Below are positions 23,753-31,701 of a stretch of 48,881 nucleotides of DNA, piece by piece. Position numbers and translations under genes: made by a program. The notes beneath the pieces are model-generated. The model was not told the DNA's origin, searched no databases, and worked only from the letters and a program-made list of their open reading frames with translations. The stretch lies in the NCBI GenBank assembly GCA_049318625.1, contig JBMOGA010000025.1, positions 1-48,881 on the forward strand. The letters run 5' to 3'. The first letter of the stretch is position 1. Each line of letters begins with the position of its first letter. The DNA comes from JBMOGA01 sp049318625. GTDB lineage: Bacteria; Pseudomonadota; Alphaproteobacteria; Rhizobiales; Hyphomicrobiaceae.

Positions 23753-26749
23753 TCACGCGGCTTTGATCTGGCAAAGCGTCGCCTTGCCTTCGTGCATGGC
23801 GGTCACCGGATCGAAACCGTAGGTCGTGACCGCATTGACCGACTCGCCCAGCACCACGGGATCCGTGCCTGCCGGGTAATTCTTGCGCTGGTCCTCGCCC
23901 TGGAACCAGCCGCCGAAGTGGAACGGCATGAAGGCCACGCCCTTGCCGACCCGCTCGGTGATGAGGGCCTTGACGCGGACCTTCGAGTTGCTCTCCGGGC
24001 CGTAAACCCAGACGAACTGCCCCTCGACGATGCTGCGCTCGGTCGCGTCCGCCGGATTGATCTCGACGAACATGTCCTGCTGGAGTTCGGCGAGCCACTT
24101 GTTCGAGCGGGTCTCTTCGCCGCCACCCTCGTATTCGACCAGTCGGCCGGACGTGAGGATGATCGGGAACTGCTTGGCGACGCCCTTGTCGACGGCCGCC
24201 TTCTGCACCGAGAAGCCGATGTTCGGCACGCGGAAGCTCTTGAAGTCGGGCCGGGTCGGATACTTCGCCACGAGGTCGACCCGCGGCGAGTAGATGGGCT
24301 CGCGATGCACCGGCACCGGATCCGGCAGGTTCCAGGCGTTCGCCCGGGCCTTGCCGTTACCGAACGGGATACAGCCGTGCTCGAGGGAGACGCGCTGGAT
24401 ACCGCCCGACAGGTCGGTGGCCCAGGACACGTTGCCCGGATTGGCGCCGCCGACCCTCTCGATCGTGGCGCGCTCGGCGTCGGTCAGATCCTTATCCCAG
24501 CCGAGCTTCTGCAGCACGGCGTAGGTGAACTGCGGGTAGCCGTCCTTGAGCTCGGAGCCGACCGAATAGGAGCCTTCGGCAAGAAGATTGTGCTTGATCT
24601 CCTTCTCGACCTCGGCGCCCGAAGCGTCCTTCTCCTTGACCTTGACGACCCGGTCGACGCCGAAGCGCGCACGGAACGTGCCGCCGCCTTCCTTGACGTG
24701 GACATTGGTGTTGTAGAGCTGGTGGGTGCCCGGATGCTTGTATTCCGGCGTGCCCCAGCACGGCCACGGCAAACCGTAGAAGTCGCCGCCGACTTCCGGA
24801 TCGTCCTTGGGCGCCCTCAGCGTCACGATGTCGAACTTGCCCTGGTTCTTCATGTGCGCCTTGATGCGCTCCGGGGACTGACCGCAATAGCCGGTGGACC
24901 AGCCGCCACGATTGATCTCGCGGAGCAGCGACTCGGCCTCCGGCTCGTCGCCGAACTTGCCCTTCACCATCTTGATGTTCTTGAACATCCGGTCGGCCAA
25001 GCCGAGACGCTTGGCCAGTTCGTACATGACCCAGTAGTCGTTGGCGCTCTCGAACAACGGTTCGACCGCCTTCTCGCCCCATTGGATCGAGCGGTTGGAG
25101 GCCGTGCGCGAGCCTTCGCATTCGAGACTGGTCGAGATCGGCAACAGATAGGTGCCGTTCTTGCGCCCGCCGAGCGAAACGAAGTTGGTGGGATGCGGGT
25201 CGGCGATGACCAGCAGGTCGAGTGCGGCGAGCCCTTTCACCATTTCCGGCATGCGGGGCACCGTGTTGCCGCCGTGACCGAAGATGATCGCAGCCTTCAA
25301 CTTGTCGCGCTGGTCGACCTGCTCCTTGGGCAGGGAGACGGCATCGAACCAACGGGTCGACGGGATGCCCGGCATGGTGCGGTAGTTGACGACCTTGCCG
25401 TCCGCCCCCGTGATCTTGTCGAAGCGGCTGTCGAGCCAGGCCATGTCGACTTCCCAGACGCGGGCCCAGTGTGCCCACGCGCCGTCATCCAGGCCGTAGT
25501 ACAGCGGCAGCGTGCCGACATCGAGACCGAGGTCGGTGGCGCCCTGCACGTTGGTGTGACCGCGGAAGATGTTGGCCCCGGTGCCCGGTGCGCCGACGTT
25601 GCCGGTCGCCAGCAGCAGGATGCAGTAGGCCCGCACGTTGGCGGTGCCGACGGTGTGCTGGGTGGCACCCATGCACCAGATCAGCGTCGAGGGGCGCTGC
25701 TTGGCGAACAACTCGGCGACGCGCTTCAACTGCTCGCCGGGAACGCCGGTGACGTCCTCAACCGTTTTCGGATCCCACTTCTTCACCTCGGCCCGGATAT
25801 CTTCCATGCCGTAGACGCGCTGCTGGATGAACTCCTTGTCCTCCCAGCCGTTCTCGAAGATGTGCCACAGCAGGCCCCAGATGACCGGGATGTCCGTGCC
25901 CGAGCGGATGCGGACGTATTCGGTAGCATGGGCCGCCGTACGGGTGAGGCGCGGATCGATGACGATCAGGTTGGCGCGGTTGAGCTCCTTACCCGACAGC
26001 ACATGCTGCAGGGACACCGGATGCGCCTCGGCCGGGTTGCCGCCCATGATGATCATGGTCTTGGCGTTGCGGATGTCGTTGTAGGAGTTGGTCTGGGCGC
26101 CGTAACCCCAAGTATTGGCGACGCCGGCCACCGTGGTCGAGTGGCAGATGCGGGCCTGATGGTCGACCGAGTTGGTGCCCCAGAAGGCCGCGAACTTGCG
26201 GTAGAGGTAAGCTGCCTCGTTGGTGAACTTCGCCGAGCCCAACCACCAGACGCTTTCCGGACCCGACTTCTCGCGGATGTCCAGCATCTTCTTGGAGATC
26301 TCGTCGAGGGCCTGGCCCCAGCTGATCTTCTGATACTGGCCGTCGACCAGCTTCATCGGATACTTGAGGCGGCGTTCGCCGAGGACGATTTCGCGGATCG
26401 CCGCGCCCTTGGCGCAGTGGGTGCCACGGTTGATCGGGCTATCCCATGCCGGCTCCTGGCCGACCGCGACGCCGTTCTGGACTTCCATCAGAACCGTGCA
26501 GCCCACAGAGCAGTGCGTGCACATGTTCTTCTTGATCGCGACGGCTACGCCCGGTTTCACACCGCCGGTCGCGGCCTTCGCCTTCTGAACCTGGCCGAGC
26601 GAGAGCGTGCCCACGGCGGCAAGGCCGCCGGCCGCGAGGCCCGAGCGGCGGAGAAACGTACGCCGATCCAGTACTTGACCGGCACTCGACGAAGCCGAGT
26701 CCGCAAGCCGGGTCCTGCGCGCCTTTGCATCCTGACGTTTGATCAGCAC
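23753..26749 (-). CDS. fdh3A: Formate dehydrogenase alpha subunit (Mo/W-bisMGD)
   Basis: 998 aa. A Tat signal (DRRTFLRRSG at 28-37, then a hydrophobic stretch) leads into a molybdopterin oxidoreductase. The N-terminal [4Fe-4S] site is Cys77, 80, 84 and 112; the metal ligand is Cys202 in ARICHSTTVAG with His203 as catalytic partner, so this is a Cys, not selenocysteine, enzyme. It oxidises formate to CO2 in the periplasm. The C-terminal molydop-binding domain (about 880-990) is complete. The order alpha, beta, gamma and the Tat small protein upstream match periplasmic quinone-linked enzymes rather than NAD-linked ones. Confidence 0.94.
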   Translation of the reverse strand: MLIKRQDAKARRTRLADSASSSAGQVLDRRTFLRRSGLAAGGLAAVGTLSLGQVQKAKAATGGVKPGVAVAIKKNMCTHCSVGCTVLMEVQNGVAVGQEPAWDSPINRGTHCAKGAAIREIVLGERRLKYPMKLVDGQYQKISWGQALDEISKKMLDIREKSGPESVWWLGSAKFTNEAAYLYRKFAAFWGTNSVDHQARICHSTTVAGVANTWGYGAQTNSYNDIRNAKTMIIMGGNPAEAHPVSLQHVLSGKELNRANLIVIDPRLTRTAAHATEYVRIRSGTDIPVIWGLLWHIFENGWEDKEFIQQRVYGMEDIRAEVKKWDPKTVEDVTGVPGEQLKRVAELFAKQRPSTLIWCMGATQHTVGTANVRAYCILLLATGNVGAPGTGANIFRGHTNVQGATDLGLDVGTLPLYYGLDDGAWAHWARVWEVDMAWLDSRFDKITGADGKVVNYRTMPGIPSTRWFDAVSLPKEQVDQRDKLKAAIIFGHGGNTVPRMPEMVKGLAALDLLVIADPHPTNFVSLGGRKNGTYLLPISTSLECEGSRTASNRSIQWGEKAVEPLFESANDYWVMYELAKRLGLADRMFKNIKMVKGKFGDEPEAESLLREINRGGWSTGYCGQSPERIKAHMKNQGKFDIVTLRAPKDDPEVGGDFYGLPWPCWGTPEYKHPGTHQLYNTNVHVKEGGGTFRARFGVDRVVKVKEKDASGAEVEKEIKHNLLAEGSYSVGSELKDGYPQFTYAVLQKLGWDKDLTDAERATIERVGGANPGNVSWATDLSGGIQRVSLEHGCIPFGNGKARANAWNLPDPVPVHREPIYSPRVDLVAKYPTRPDFKSFRVPNIGFSVQKAAVDKGVAKQFPIILTSGRLVEYEGGGEETRSNKWLAELQQDMFVEINPADATERSIVEGQFVWVYGPESNSKVRVKALITERVGKGVAFMPFHFGGWFQGEDQRKNYPAGTDPVVLGESVNAVTTYGFDPVTAMHEGKATLCQIKAA

Positions 26750-26775
26750 GGAGAATTCCTCCCAGTCACAAATGT

Positions 26776-26985
26776 TCAGTACCGGTTCGTGCGATAGTAG
26801 GCCTGCACGTGCGCCGAATTCGCCTGATAGCGCGCCTTGCGCTTGTCGGCGTTGTTTTCGGCGGCTTCCGCAATCTCAGGCGATGCCGTCGTGCCAGCCG
26901 CCACCAAAGCTGCTGCACCTGCGCCGCCACCGAGCGACTTCAGGAAGCCGCGTCGATCCAGTCCCTTTTGTCGATCCGCTTTCAT
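26776..26985 (-). CDS. Small Tat-signal protein of the fdh operon (69 aa)
   Basis: 69 aa. A clear twin-arginine signal, LDRRGFLKSLGGGAGAAAL (9-27), then about 30 residues ending KARYQANSAHVQAYYRTNRY. The mature part is tiny, basic and aromatic-rich. Genes like this sit directly before fdh alpha genes in many proteobacterial periplasmic formate dehydrogenase loci; the role is not established. GGGAGGAG at 4 nt supports the ATG. It starts 56 nt after the chaperone stop and ends 26 nt before fdh alpha. Confidence 0.85.
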   Translation of the reverse strand: MKADRQKGLDRRGFLKSLGGGAGAAALVAAGTTASPEIAEAAENNADKRKARYQANSAHVQAYYRTNRY

Positions 26986-27041
26986 CGTGCTCCTCCCGGC
27001 AAACCGCAGTTTCCGGCCGGCCATGGGCCGGCCCTCGTCCG

Positions 27042-27860
27042 TCACTCCGGAAGCTCGAATGCTTCCGATTCGATCTCGATCCACAGCCGTCCGACCGCTG
27101 CGACCGCCCGATAGAACTTTGCCGATTCCGCCACCTGAATGTCCGCGAAGCAGCGCGCCGCCCACGGCTTGAGATGGCGCTCGAAGAAATGCTTCTGTTC
27201 CGCAACCGGCGCACGGAAATCGCCGCCGATCAGGCCGGCCATCACTTCCATCATGGTTGCGAGCTGGTCTTCGGGCTCGTGCACGCCCTCGCGGCGCTCG
27301 ATGCCGAGCCGCACGAGATCCTCGCGGACGCGCGCCAGTGGCCGCTCGTGCAGGAAGCCCGTCAGGTAGTAAGACGCGTAGGGCAGAACCTCGCCCCGGC
27401 CGACGCCGACGAACACGTTGAAGTACTCGCGTCCGATGTCGGTTACGTTGGCCTCGGCCGCGGCCTGACCCAATCCGATGTGCGCCATGCCGAGCGGCGA
27501 CGGATTGCCAGCGATAGTCGCCACGGCGGCCAACACTTCGGCGGTCGGCGGACGGGCCAGCAGGGTCGCCAGCAAACGATACTCGTCGGCGCGGGCCTGA
27601 TCGGTCTCGTCGATCTCTGCGGTCACGCCCTGAGCGGCCCCGGACTGCATCATCGTTGCGATCCCGAAGATGTCGGGGCGCAAACGGTCGCGGCTGATTC
27701 CCGTGAAACTTTCGACCGCCGCAACCCGCTCGGCGGGCACGCGCGTCCAACTGGAAACGGATGGCTGGGATATTCCGAGCCCGCGCGCCAACGCGCTGAT
27801 GCTGCCGGCCGCATGTATGGCCAGCACCAAGCCCTCATCCCGCGTTTCTCCAATTGCCAT
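27042..27860 (-). CDS. TorD-type chaperone with N-terminal helix-turn-helix
   Basis: 272 aa with two parts. Residues 11-65 (ISALARGLGISQPSVSSWTRVPAERVAAVESFTGISRDRLRPDIF) have the shape of a Cro/YdaS-type DNA-binding domain: helix, turn, recognition helix, then the V-A-VE--TGI-R--LRPDIF tail typical of YdaS. Residues about 89-265 are a TorD/DmsD-like all-helical chaperone (EYRLLATLLARPP, YFNVFVGVGRGEVLPYASYYLTGFLHERPL, EPEDQLATMMEVMAGLI). TorD proteins bind Tat signals and guard molybdenum-cofactor insertion. The fusion could let the chaperone sense apo-enzyme and regulate transcription; that is inference. AAGG precedes the ATG. Confidence 0.87.
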   Translation of the reverse strand: MAIGETRDEGLVLAIHAAGSISALARGLGISQPSVSSWTRVPAERVAAVESFTGISRDRLRPDIFGIATMMQSGAAQGVTAEIDETDQARADEYRLLATLLARPPTAEVLAAVATIAGNPSPLGMAHIGLGQAAAEANVTDIGREYFNVFVGVGRGEVLPYASYYLTGFLHERPLARVREDLVRLGIERREGVHEPEDQLATMMEVMAGLIGGDFRAPVAEQKHFFERHLKPWAARCFADIQVAESAKFYRAVAAVGRLWIEIESEAFELPE

Positions 27861-27871
27861 AGCCTTGGTTA

Positions 27872-27889
27872 TTTTCCGACTTTTCCGAT
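27872..27889. repeat. Tandem 9-bp repeat in the torD leader
   Basis: TTTTCCGAC followed at once by TTTTCCGAT, 12 nt upstream of the chaperone start. On the transcribed strand this reads TCGGAAAAG-TCGGAAAAT. It is unusually AT-rich for the region and may be a regulatory or translation-tuning element. Confidence 0.4.
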
Positions 27890-27927
27890 CGGATTACGAC
27901 GTGCGTGATGTAGCAAGTTCGCGCCCC

Positions 27928-27942
27928 ATAGGGAACCCCTAT
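27928..27942. promoter_or_regulatory. Dyad upstream of HTH-TorD gene
   Basis: ATAGGG-AAC-CCCTAT: perfect 6-bp inverted arms with a 3-nt spacer, 68 nt before the chaperone start, in the 185-bp gap between the DUF3306 gene and the chaperone gene. The gap is the only sizeable one in the fdh run, so an internal promoter here is plausible. The dyad would be a natural operator for the HTH domain encoded just downstream (inference). Confidence 0.4.
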
Positions 27943-28045
27943 AGCGTAGCCTATCGAAGCCCGCAGTCGTCGCCTGCATCTAACTCATGATTATTTTTTG
28001 CGTTCCGCGTGTTAGCAGGTGCAGCGAAGGACCGGCTATGGGCCC

Positions 28046-28705
28046 TCAACCCGGCAGCGCGCCGCCATGTCTGCGCCGGCCCGGAGATGGCGGACCTGCC
28101 TGCTCATCCGGCCCTTCCGATGGCGCCGCCTCCCTCGGTGGGTCGGAGATTGCGGCGTGAGCCGCTGGTTGCTGCAGTGCGGAATCTTCCAACGTGGGCG
28201 GATCAATAGCGTCGTTTTGTCGCGCCAGCTCTTGTGGGAGCGGTCCGGGACCGGGCAGTTGACCCGTCGCCTGCGCCAGCAGCTTTTCCAGGTCGAAGCT
28301 CGGGTCGAGTTCGCCGAAGCCCGGCACGCCGCCGGGGGCATTCCAGTCGTACTGGTTCTCGGCGACTTCGACGAAGTCGCGAATGGCCGGATCGAGGCTC
28401 CAGGCGCGCCGCAGCGCCAGATTGCGCAGCTCTTCGGGAACGCCCTTGCGCAGGAAGATGGAGATATCGCTGTCCGCCGTGAGGTCGTCGAGGCGCGGCA
28501 GGTCTTCCAGTCGCACCGCCTCTTCGGACGGCGCGGCGGACACGTCGCTCGTGGCGGGCGCAGCGGCAGCCGGACCGGCCTCCCGGGGATCGGCCTCGGA
28601 CGGCGGCGCCGGTTGTGACGCGGCCGCCGGCAGCGGTCGTGCCGCTTCTGCCTTCTTGAGGCGTGACCACCGTGCCAGGAACGGCTCGCGATTTTCGTCG
28701 GCCAT
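28046..28705 (-). CDS. DUF3306 domain protein, fdh accessory
   Basis: 219 aa. Starts ENREPFLARWSRLKKAEAAR, a Pro/Ala-rich linker, then the conserved core (about 65-145: LPRLDDLTADSDISIFLRKGVPEELRNLALRRAWSLDPAIRDFVEVAENQYDWN, with GVPGFGEL after it) and the RRRHGGALP tail. This is the DUF3306 pattern, of unknown function, found beside fdh genes. The F-RWSRLK opening and WDWN/YDWN core are its marks. It starts 6 nt after the DUF3305 stop. Confidence 0.88.
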   Translation of the reverse strand: MADENREPFLARWSRLKKAEAARPLPAAASQPAPPSEADPREAGPAAAAPATSDVSAAPSEEAVRLEDLPRLDDLTADSDISIFLRKGVPEELRNLALRRAWSLDPAIRDFVEVAENQYDWNAPGGVPGFGELDPSFDLEKLLAQATGQLPGPGPLPQELARQNDAIDPPTLEDSALQQPAAHAAISDPPREAAPSEGPDEQAGPPSPGRRRHGGALPG

Positions 28706-28711
28706 TCGTGA

Positions 28712-29194
28712 CTAGTCCTCTTTCCTGCCGATCGCGTCCATCTCGCGACTGTCGCGGCGGCGCTTCAGGAACGGCCGCTCGACGTGATGGCGCTCGGCGA
28801 AGGCGGCAACGGCGTGGGCGATCGCCATCGGCATCTCGATGGTCTCGACGACGTCGACACCGGTCTCCGTGAAGGCTTCGCCCTCGGCGGGATCGGCCGT
28901 GATCGTAACCACCTCGACCGGAGGCTCCGCCCCGCGCGGTCGCATCACCACCCACAAACGCGGCCCGGCGGCGAGATTGGAGAGATAGTTGGCGGTTTCG
29001 GTCGAATACAGGGAAACGGCGACGACACCCGCATAGTACTGCCGGGCCGCATCCGTGCCGCCGAGCGGCGTCCACGGTTCGGTGGCCGGCGGCATTTCCA
29101 GCACGGCGGTCGGCCGCCAGAACGGCTCGCCCCATTGCGAGGTCGGCGCCACGCACTCGACGACCAGACCAACCAGTAGCGTGTCCTCGATCAT
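28712..29194 (-). CDS. DUF3305 domain protein, fdh accessory
   Basis: 160 aa. The first 115 residues (VGLVVECVAPTSQWGEPFWRP, LYSTETANYLSNLAAGPRLWVVMRP, ADPAEGEAFTETGVDVVETIEMP) match DUF3305, a small soluble domain of unknown function. The C-terminus, AFAERHHVERPFLKRRRD, is conserved as well and could bind a partner. It starts 7 nt after the DUF6352 stop and is directly followed by DUF3306. The pair co-occurs with fdh operons, so it probably acts in maturation of the enzyme. Confidence 0.88.
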   Translation of the reverse strand: MIEDTLLVGLVVECVAPTSQWGEPFWRPTAVLEMPPATEPWTPLGGTDAARQYYAGVVAVSLYSTETANYLSNLAAGPRLWVVMRPRGAEPPVEVVTITADPAEGEAFTETGVDVVETIEMPMAIAHAVAAFAERHHVERPFLKRRRDSREMDAIGRKED

Positions 29195-29201
29195 GGTCGC
29201 C

Positions 29202-30212
29202 TCACGATGGTCCCGATGCAGACCTGAGCGGCAGGCCGACGATCAGGTTTTGCGGTTTCACGCGGACGATCCGATTGGTCGTCGTGGCGAGGATCAGGAC
29301 GACAGACTTGCCGGCCACAGCCGGCAACATCTCGCGGTCATCCTCGAAATCCAAGCGGAAGATCGCGACGATGCGGTTCAGCCCATCGTCGGCAGGCTCC
29401 TCACCCTTCCACAGCGCGTTGCCGATGCGGGTCGCCTCCTGGTCCAAGCCAACGAACCAGTGCCAGCTCTCGTCGGTCAAACGCTCGACCGGCTCGATGG
29501 TCACGCCGATGCCGAGCATGTGCCGGACCCAGACCTCCAGAACCCGCGCGAAGGCGGCGCGCGCCGGATGCCCGTGGCGGAAATCCAGGACCATGTCGAA
29601 GGCATCGCTGCGGCCCCAATAGGCGGGGGCATTGCCGGCGGTCAGAATGTCGAGATCGCGGGCGCGCGCATCACCGAACACAGCGACCAGAGGCGAGGCG
29701 TGGTCTACGACGTTCGATCCGTCGACCAACTCCTCGTCGGCCAGCAGCAGCACGCCGTCGCGCACGGTCAGCCGCTGGGCGCGGAACAACAGCTCGGCGG
29801 CGCGCAGCACGAAAGCGTCCTTCGACGCGTCGAGGGCATTGCGCAGGATGAGATTGACGAGCTGATTGAGGAACAGCGGCGGCGTCGTGACCTTGTCGGA
29901 GCGGATGAGCGTCAGATAGGCGGCCTCTACCGACTCGTGGCCAATCAGCGTGTCGCGCAGTGCCAGCCAATGGCGCCAGTTCTCACGGGCGTCTCGATCG
30001 GCCATGTCGGCCACCTCGCCCGGCTGGACCGCTGCGCGGGGGGCGCGCCGCAGACGGTCGTAGATGGCACGCTCGACGAGGCAAGCATCTTCCGGCGGCA
30101 CGATCTCGGGGCGGGCGAGATAGGCCCGGAGGAACTCGTCGGTGACGACCAGCCCACCGCTTTCGGCGCGGTCGAGCAGATGATGGCCACTCGATACCCA
30201 GAAATCACTCAT
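29202..30212 (-). CDS. DUF6352 family protein, fdh accessory
   Basis: 336 aa, soluble, mostly helical. It opens FWVSSGHHLLDRAESGGLVVTDEFLRAYLARPEI, which I recognise as the DUF6352 opening, and the C-terminal part contains RIVAIFRLDFEDDREML and ILATTTNRIVRV. No metal-binding cysteine pairs or nucleotide motifs are visible. It overlaps the DUF6505 stop by 4 nt (ATGA) and precedes DUF3305, so it is made in step with them. The function is unknown; the gene neighbourhood is the only clue. Confidence 0.85.
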   Translation of the reverse strand: MSDFWVSSGHHLLDRAESGGLVVTDEFLRAYLARPEIVPPEDACLVERAIYDRLRRAPRAAVQPGEVADMADRDARENWRHWLALRDTLIGHESVEAAYLTLIRSDKVTTPPLFLNQLVNLILRNALDASKDAFVLRAAELLFRAQRLTVRDGVLLLADEELVDGSNVVDHASPLVAVFGDARARDLDILTAGNAPAYWGRSDAFDMVLDFRHGHPARAAFARVLEVWVRHMLGIGVTIEPVERLTDESWHWFVGLDQEATRIGNALWKGEEPADDGLNRIVAIFRLDFEDDREMLPAVAGKSVVLILATTTNRIVRVKPQNLIVGLPLRSASGPS

Positions 30213-30790
30213 GGCGCGCGACCCGTCGTATTGGCGGCAACGAGCGCCGCGAGATCGACCTCGTCGGACGCCACCGCGGTCTCGTCGCCGTCGTCGGGCA
30301 CCATGGCGAAGGCGCCGGCACTGCACGGCATGGCCACCGCCGCCTTGGCCTCGGCGGCCCTGAAGGTGCGAAACTGCTCGCTGACGTTCCCGTCGGCCGT
30401 CACCGTACGGTGCAGTGCCACAAGCGTCTGAACCGGGTGTTGCGCCAATTCGGCCGAGAAAGCGATCTCCTCGGCCGCGGCGGCGAGACCGGCCTCCAAG
30501 CTCGGCGCGCCATGGTCGGCCACCAGCCGCGCGGCGAGCGCGGCGACCGCCGCCTCGCGCTCCGCCTCTGTCGCCTCGACCACGACCGCGAGCGTCGACC
30601 AGCCGAATGTGCCGATCCCCAGGAACCCGGCGCGGAAGGCCTGCTTCTCGCGTCCGGCGAGCGTGCGCGGGTCGGCGCCCCAGAACATGAACCCGCCGGA
30701 TACCGCCCACTCGCCGGGCTCGGCCGCGCGCTCGAACACGAAGGTGTCGGAAGCGTCGAGCCGGATGGTGCGCAAGAGCTTCAAAGCCAT
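30209..30790 (-). CDS. DUF6505 family protein, fdh accessory
   Basis: 193 aa. It opens LLRTIRLDASDTFVFERAAEPGEWAVSGGFMFWG, followed by QAFRAGFLGIGTFGWSTL, the DUF6505 pattern. Soluble, acidic, without cysteine clusters. It overlaps the ligase-like gene upstream by 10 nt and DUF6352 downstream by 4 nt. Function unknown; I infer a role with its fixed neighbours in formate dehydrogenase maturation. Confidence 0.83.
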   Translation of the reverse strand: MALKLLRTIRLDASDTFVFERAAEPGEWAVSGGFMFWGADPRTLAGREKQAFRAGFLGIGTFGWSTLAVVVEATEAEREAAVAALAARLVADHGAPSLEAGLAAAAEEIAFSAELAQHPVQTLVALHRTVTADGNVSEQFRTFRAAEAKAAVAMPCSAGAFAMVPDDGDETAVASDEVDLAALVAANTTGRAP

Positions 30791-31557
30791 GGATCGCCGC
30801 TCTCCGGATCGCGCCACTCCGGCGCGGCGAGCGCCGCCACGAGGCTTTGGCGCTCGACGTCTTTCAGGTTCGGCAGCCGGCGGACGAGCAGATCGCCGTT
30901 GACGTCGATGCCGCGCTTGACGCCGCGCTCCTCGGGCAGGCGTGCAAGATAGACTTGGCCCACCGGAACGAACCCCTTTTCCTGCCACTGATCGACGTAA
31001 ACCATGAAATGGCGGGCGAAGCTCGCAACAACATCGGCCTGATCGAGCATCTCGAAGCCTTCCGCCTCGAGGCTGGTGCCCCGCACCGCGGCGGTATCGA
31101 GCTGATGAGTGCCACCCGGCTTGGCCGGCAGGACCCCACGCACCACGAAACCGACGACCAGCCAGTCCGGCACCGCGTCTTCGGTCGCCCCGTCCGGCCA
31201 GGCAAGCTGCCCGCCGCCGATGATGCCGCCATCGAACATGATGGTCGCTGGCCAGGCGAACGCCATCGGCTTCTCCGGCGGCGCATAGCTCACGAGCGCA
31301 TCGCCCAGCGCGCTCATTGCCGCATAGAGGACGCGGCGGGCGGTCGAGAGCGGCTCCTCCGGCTCCACGATGAGCGCGAACTCGATGGTATCGAAGCGGC
31401 GCACCCAGACGAGTGTGCCGGCGCCCTCCTCGGCCGCGATCGCGCGTGCGTGGTCGAAAGCGTCCTGGTGCTCGCGCAGATTGATGGCGCGATAGAGCGG
31501 CGGCAGCTCCAAAGTCCGAGCTTCCGGCGCCCCCCGCGAGGCCGACTGCTGCGCCAA
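30781..31557 (-). CDS. Biotin/lipoate-protein ligase family-like (DUF4444)
   Basis: 258 aa. The middle (LVWVRRFDTIEFALIVEPEEPL, VSYAPPEKPMAFAWPATIMFDGGIIGGGQLAWP, WLVVGFVVRG) resembles the biotin/lipoate A/B ligase fold, and the end has the short C-terminal domain called DUF4444. The canonical catalytic lysine of biotin ligases (GRGR-GR ... WP-D) is not seen as such, so it may bind a ligand rather than ligate it. The start is TTG at 31557, with GGGAGG 7 nt upstream; no ATG lies near. It heads the fdh run. Confidence 0.78.
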   Translation of the reverse strand: MAQQSASRGAPEARTLELPPLYRAINLREHQDAFDHARAIAAEEGAGTLVWVRRFDTIEFALIVEPEEPLSTARRVLYAAMSALGDALVSYAPPEKPMAFAWPATIMFDGGIIGGGQLAWPDGATEDAVPDWLVVGFVVRGVLPAKPGGTHQLDTAAVRGTSLEAEGFEMLDQADVVASFARHFMVYVDQWQEKGFVPVGQVYLARLPEERGVKRGIDVNGDLLVRRLPNLKDVERQSLVAALAAPEWRDPESGDPWL

Positions 31558-31701
31558 GCTGATCCTCCCGCTCCCGTCCCGGGGCCAACGATCGCCGCCG
31601 TGCACAGGATTGCAATCTACTTTGTCTTCGAAACGCTTATATAGGGCTTGGACTTCGCCCGCCAAGCGCCGGGCCACTATCGCTCCCAGGGAAGACGCCC
31701 G

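Noticed and set aside
23753..26749. Selenocysteine formate dehydrogenase
   Set aside because: The metal-ligand position is a TGC cysteine codon (Cys202); there is no in-frame TGA and no need for a SECIS element.
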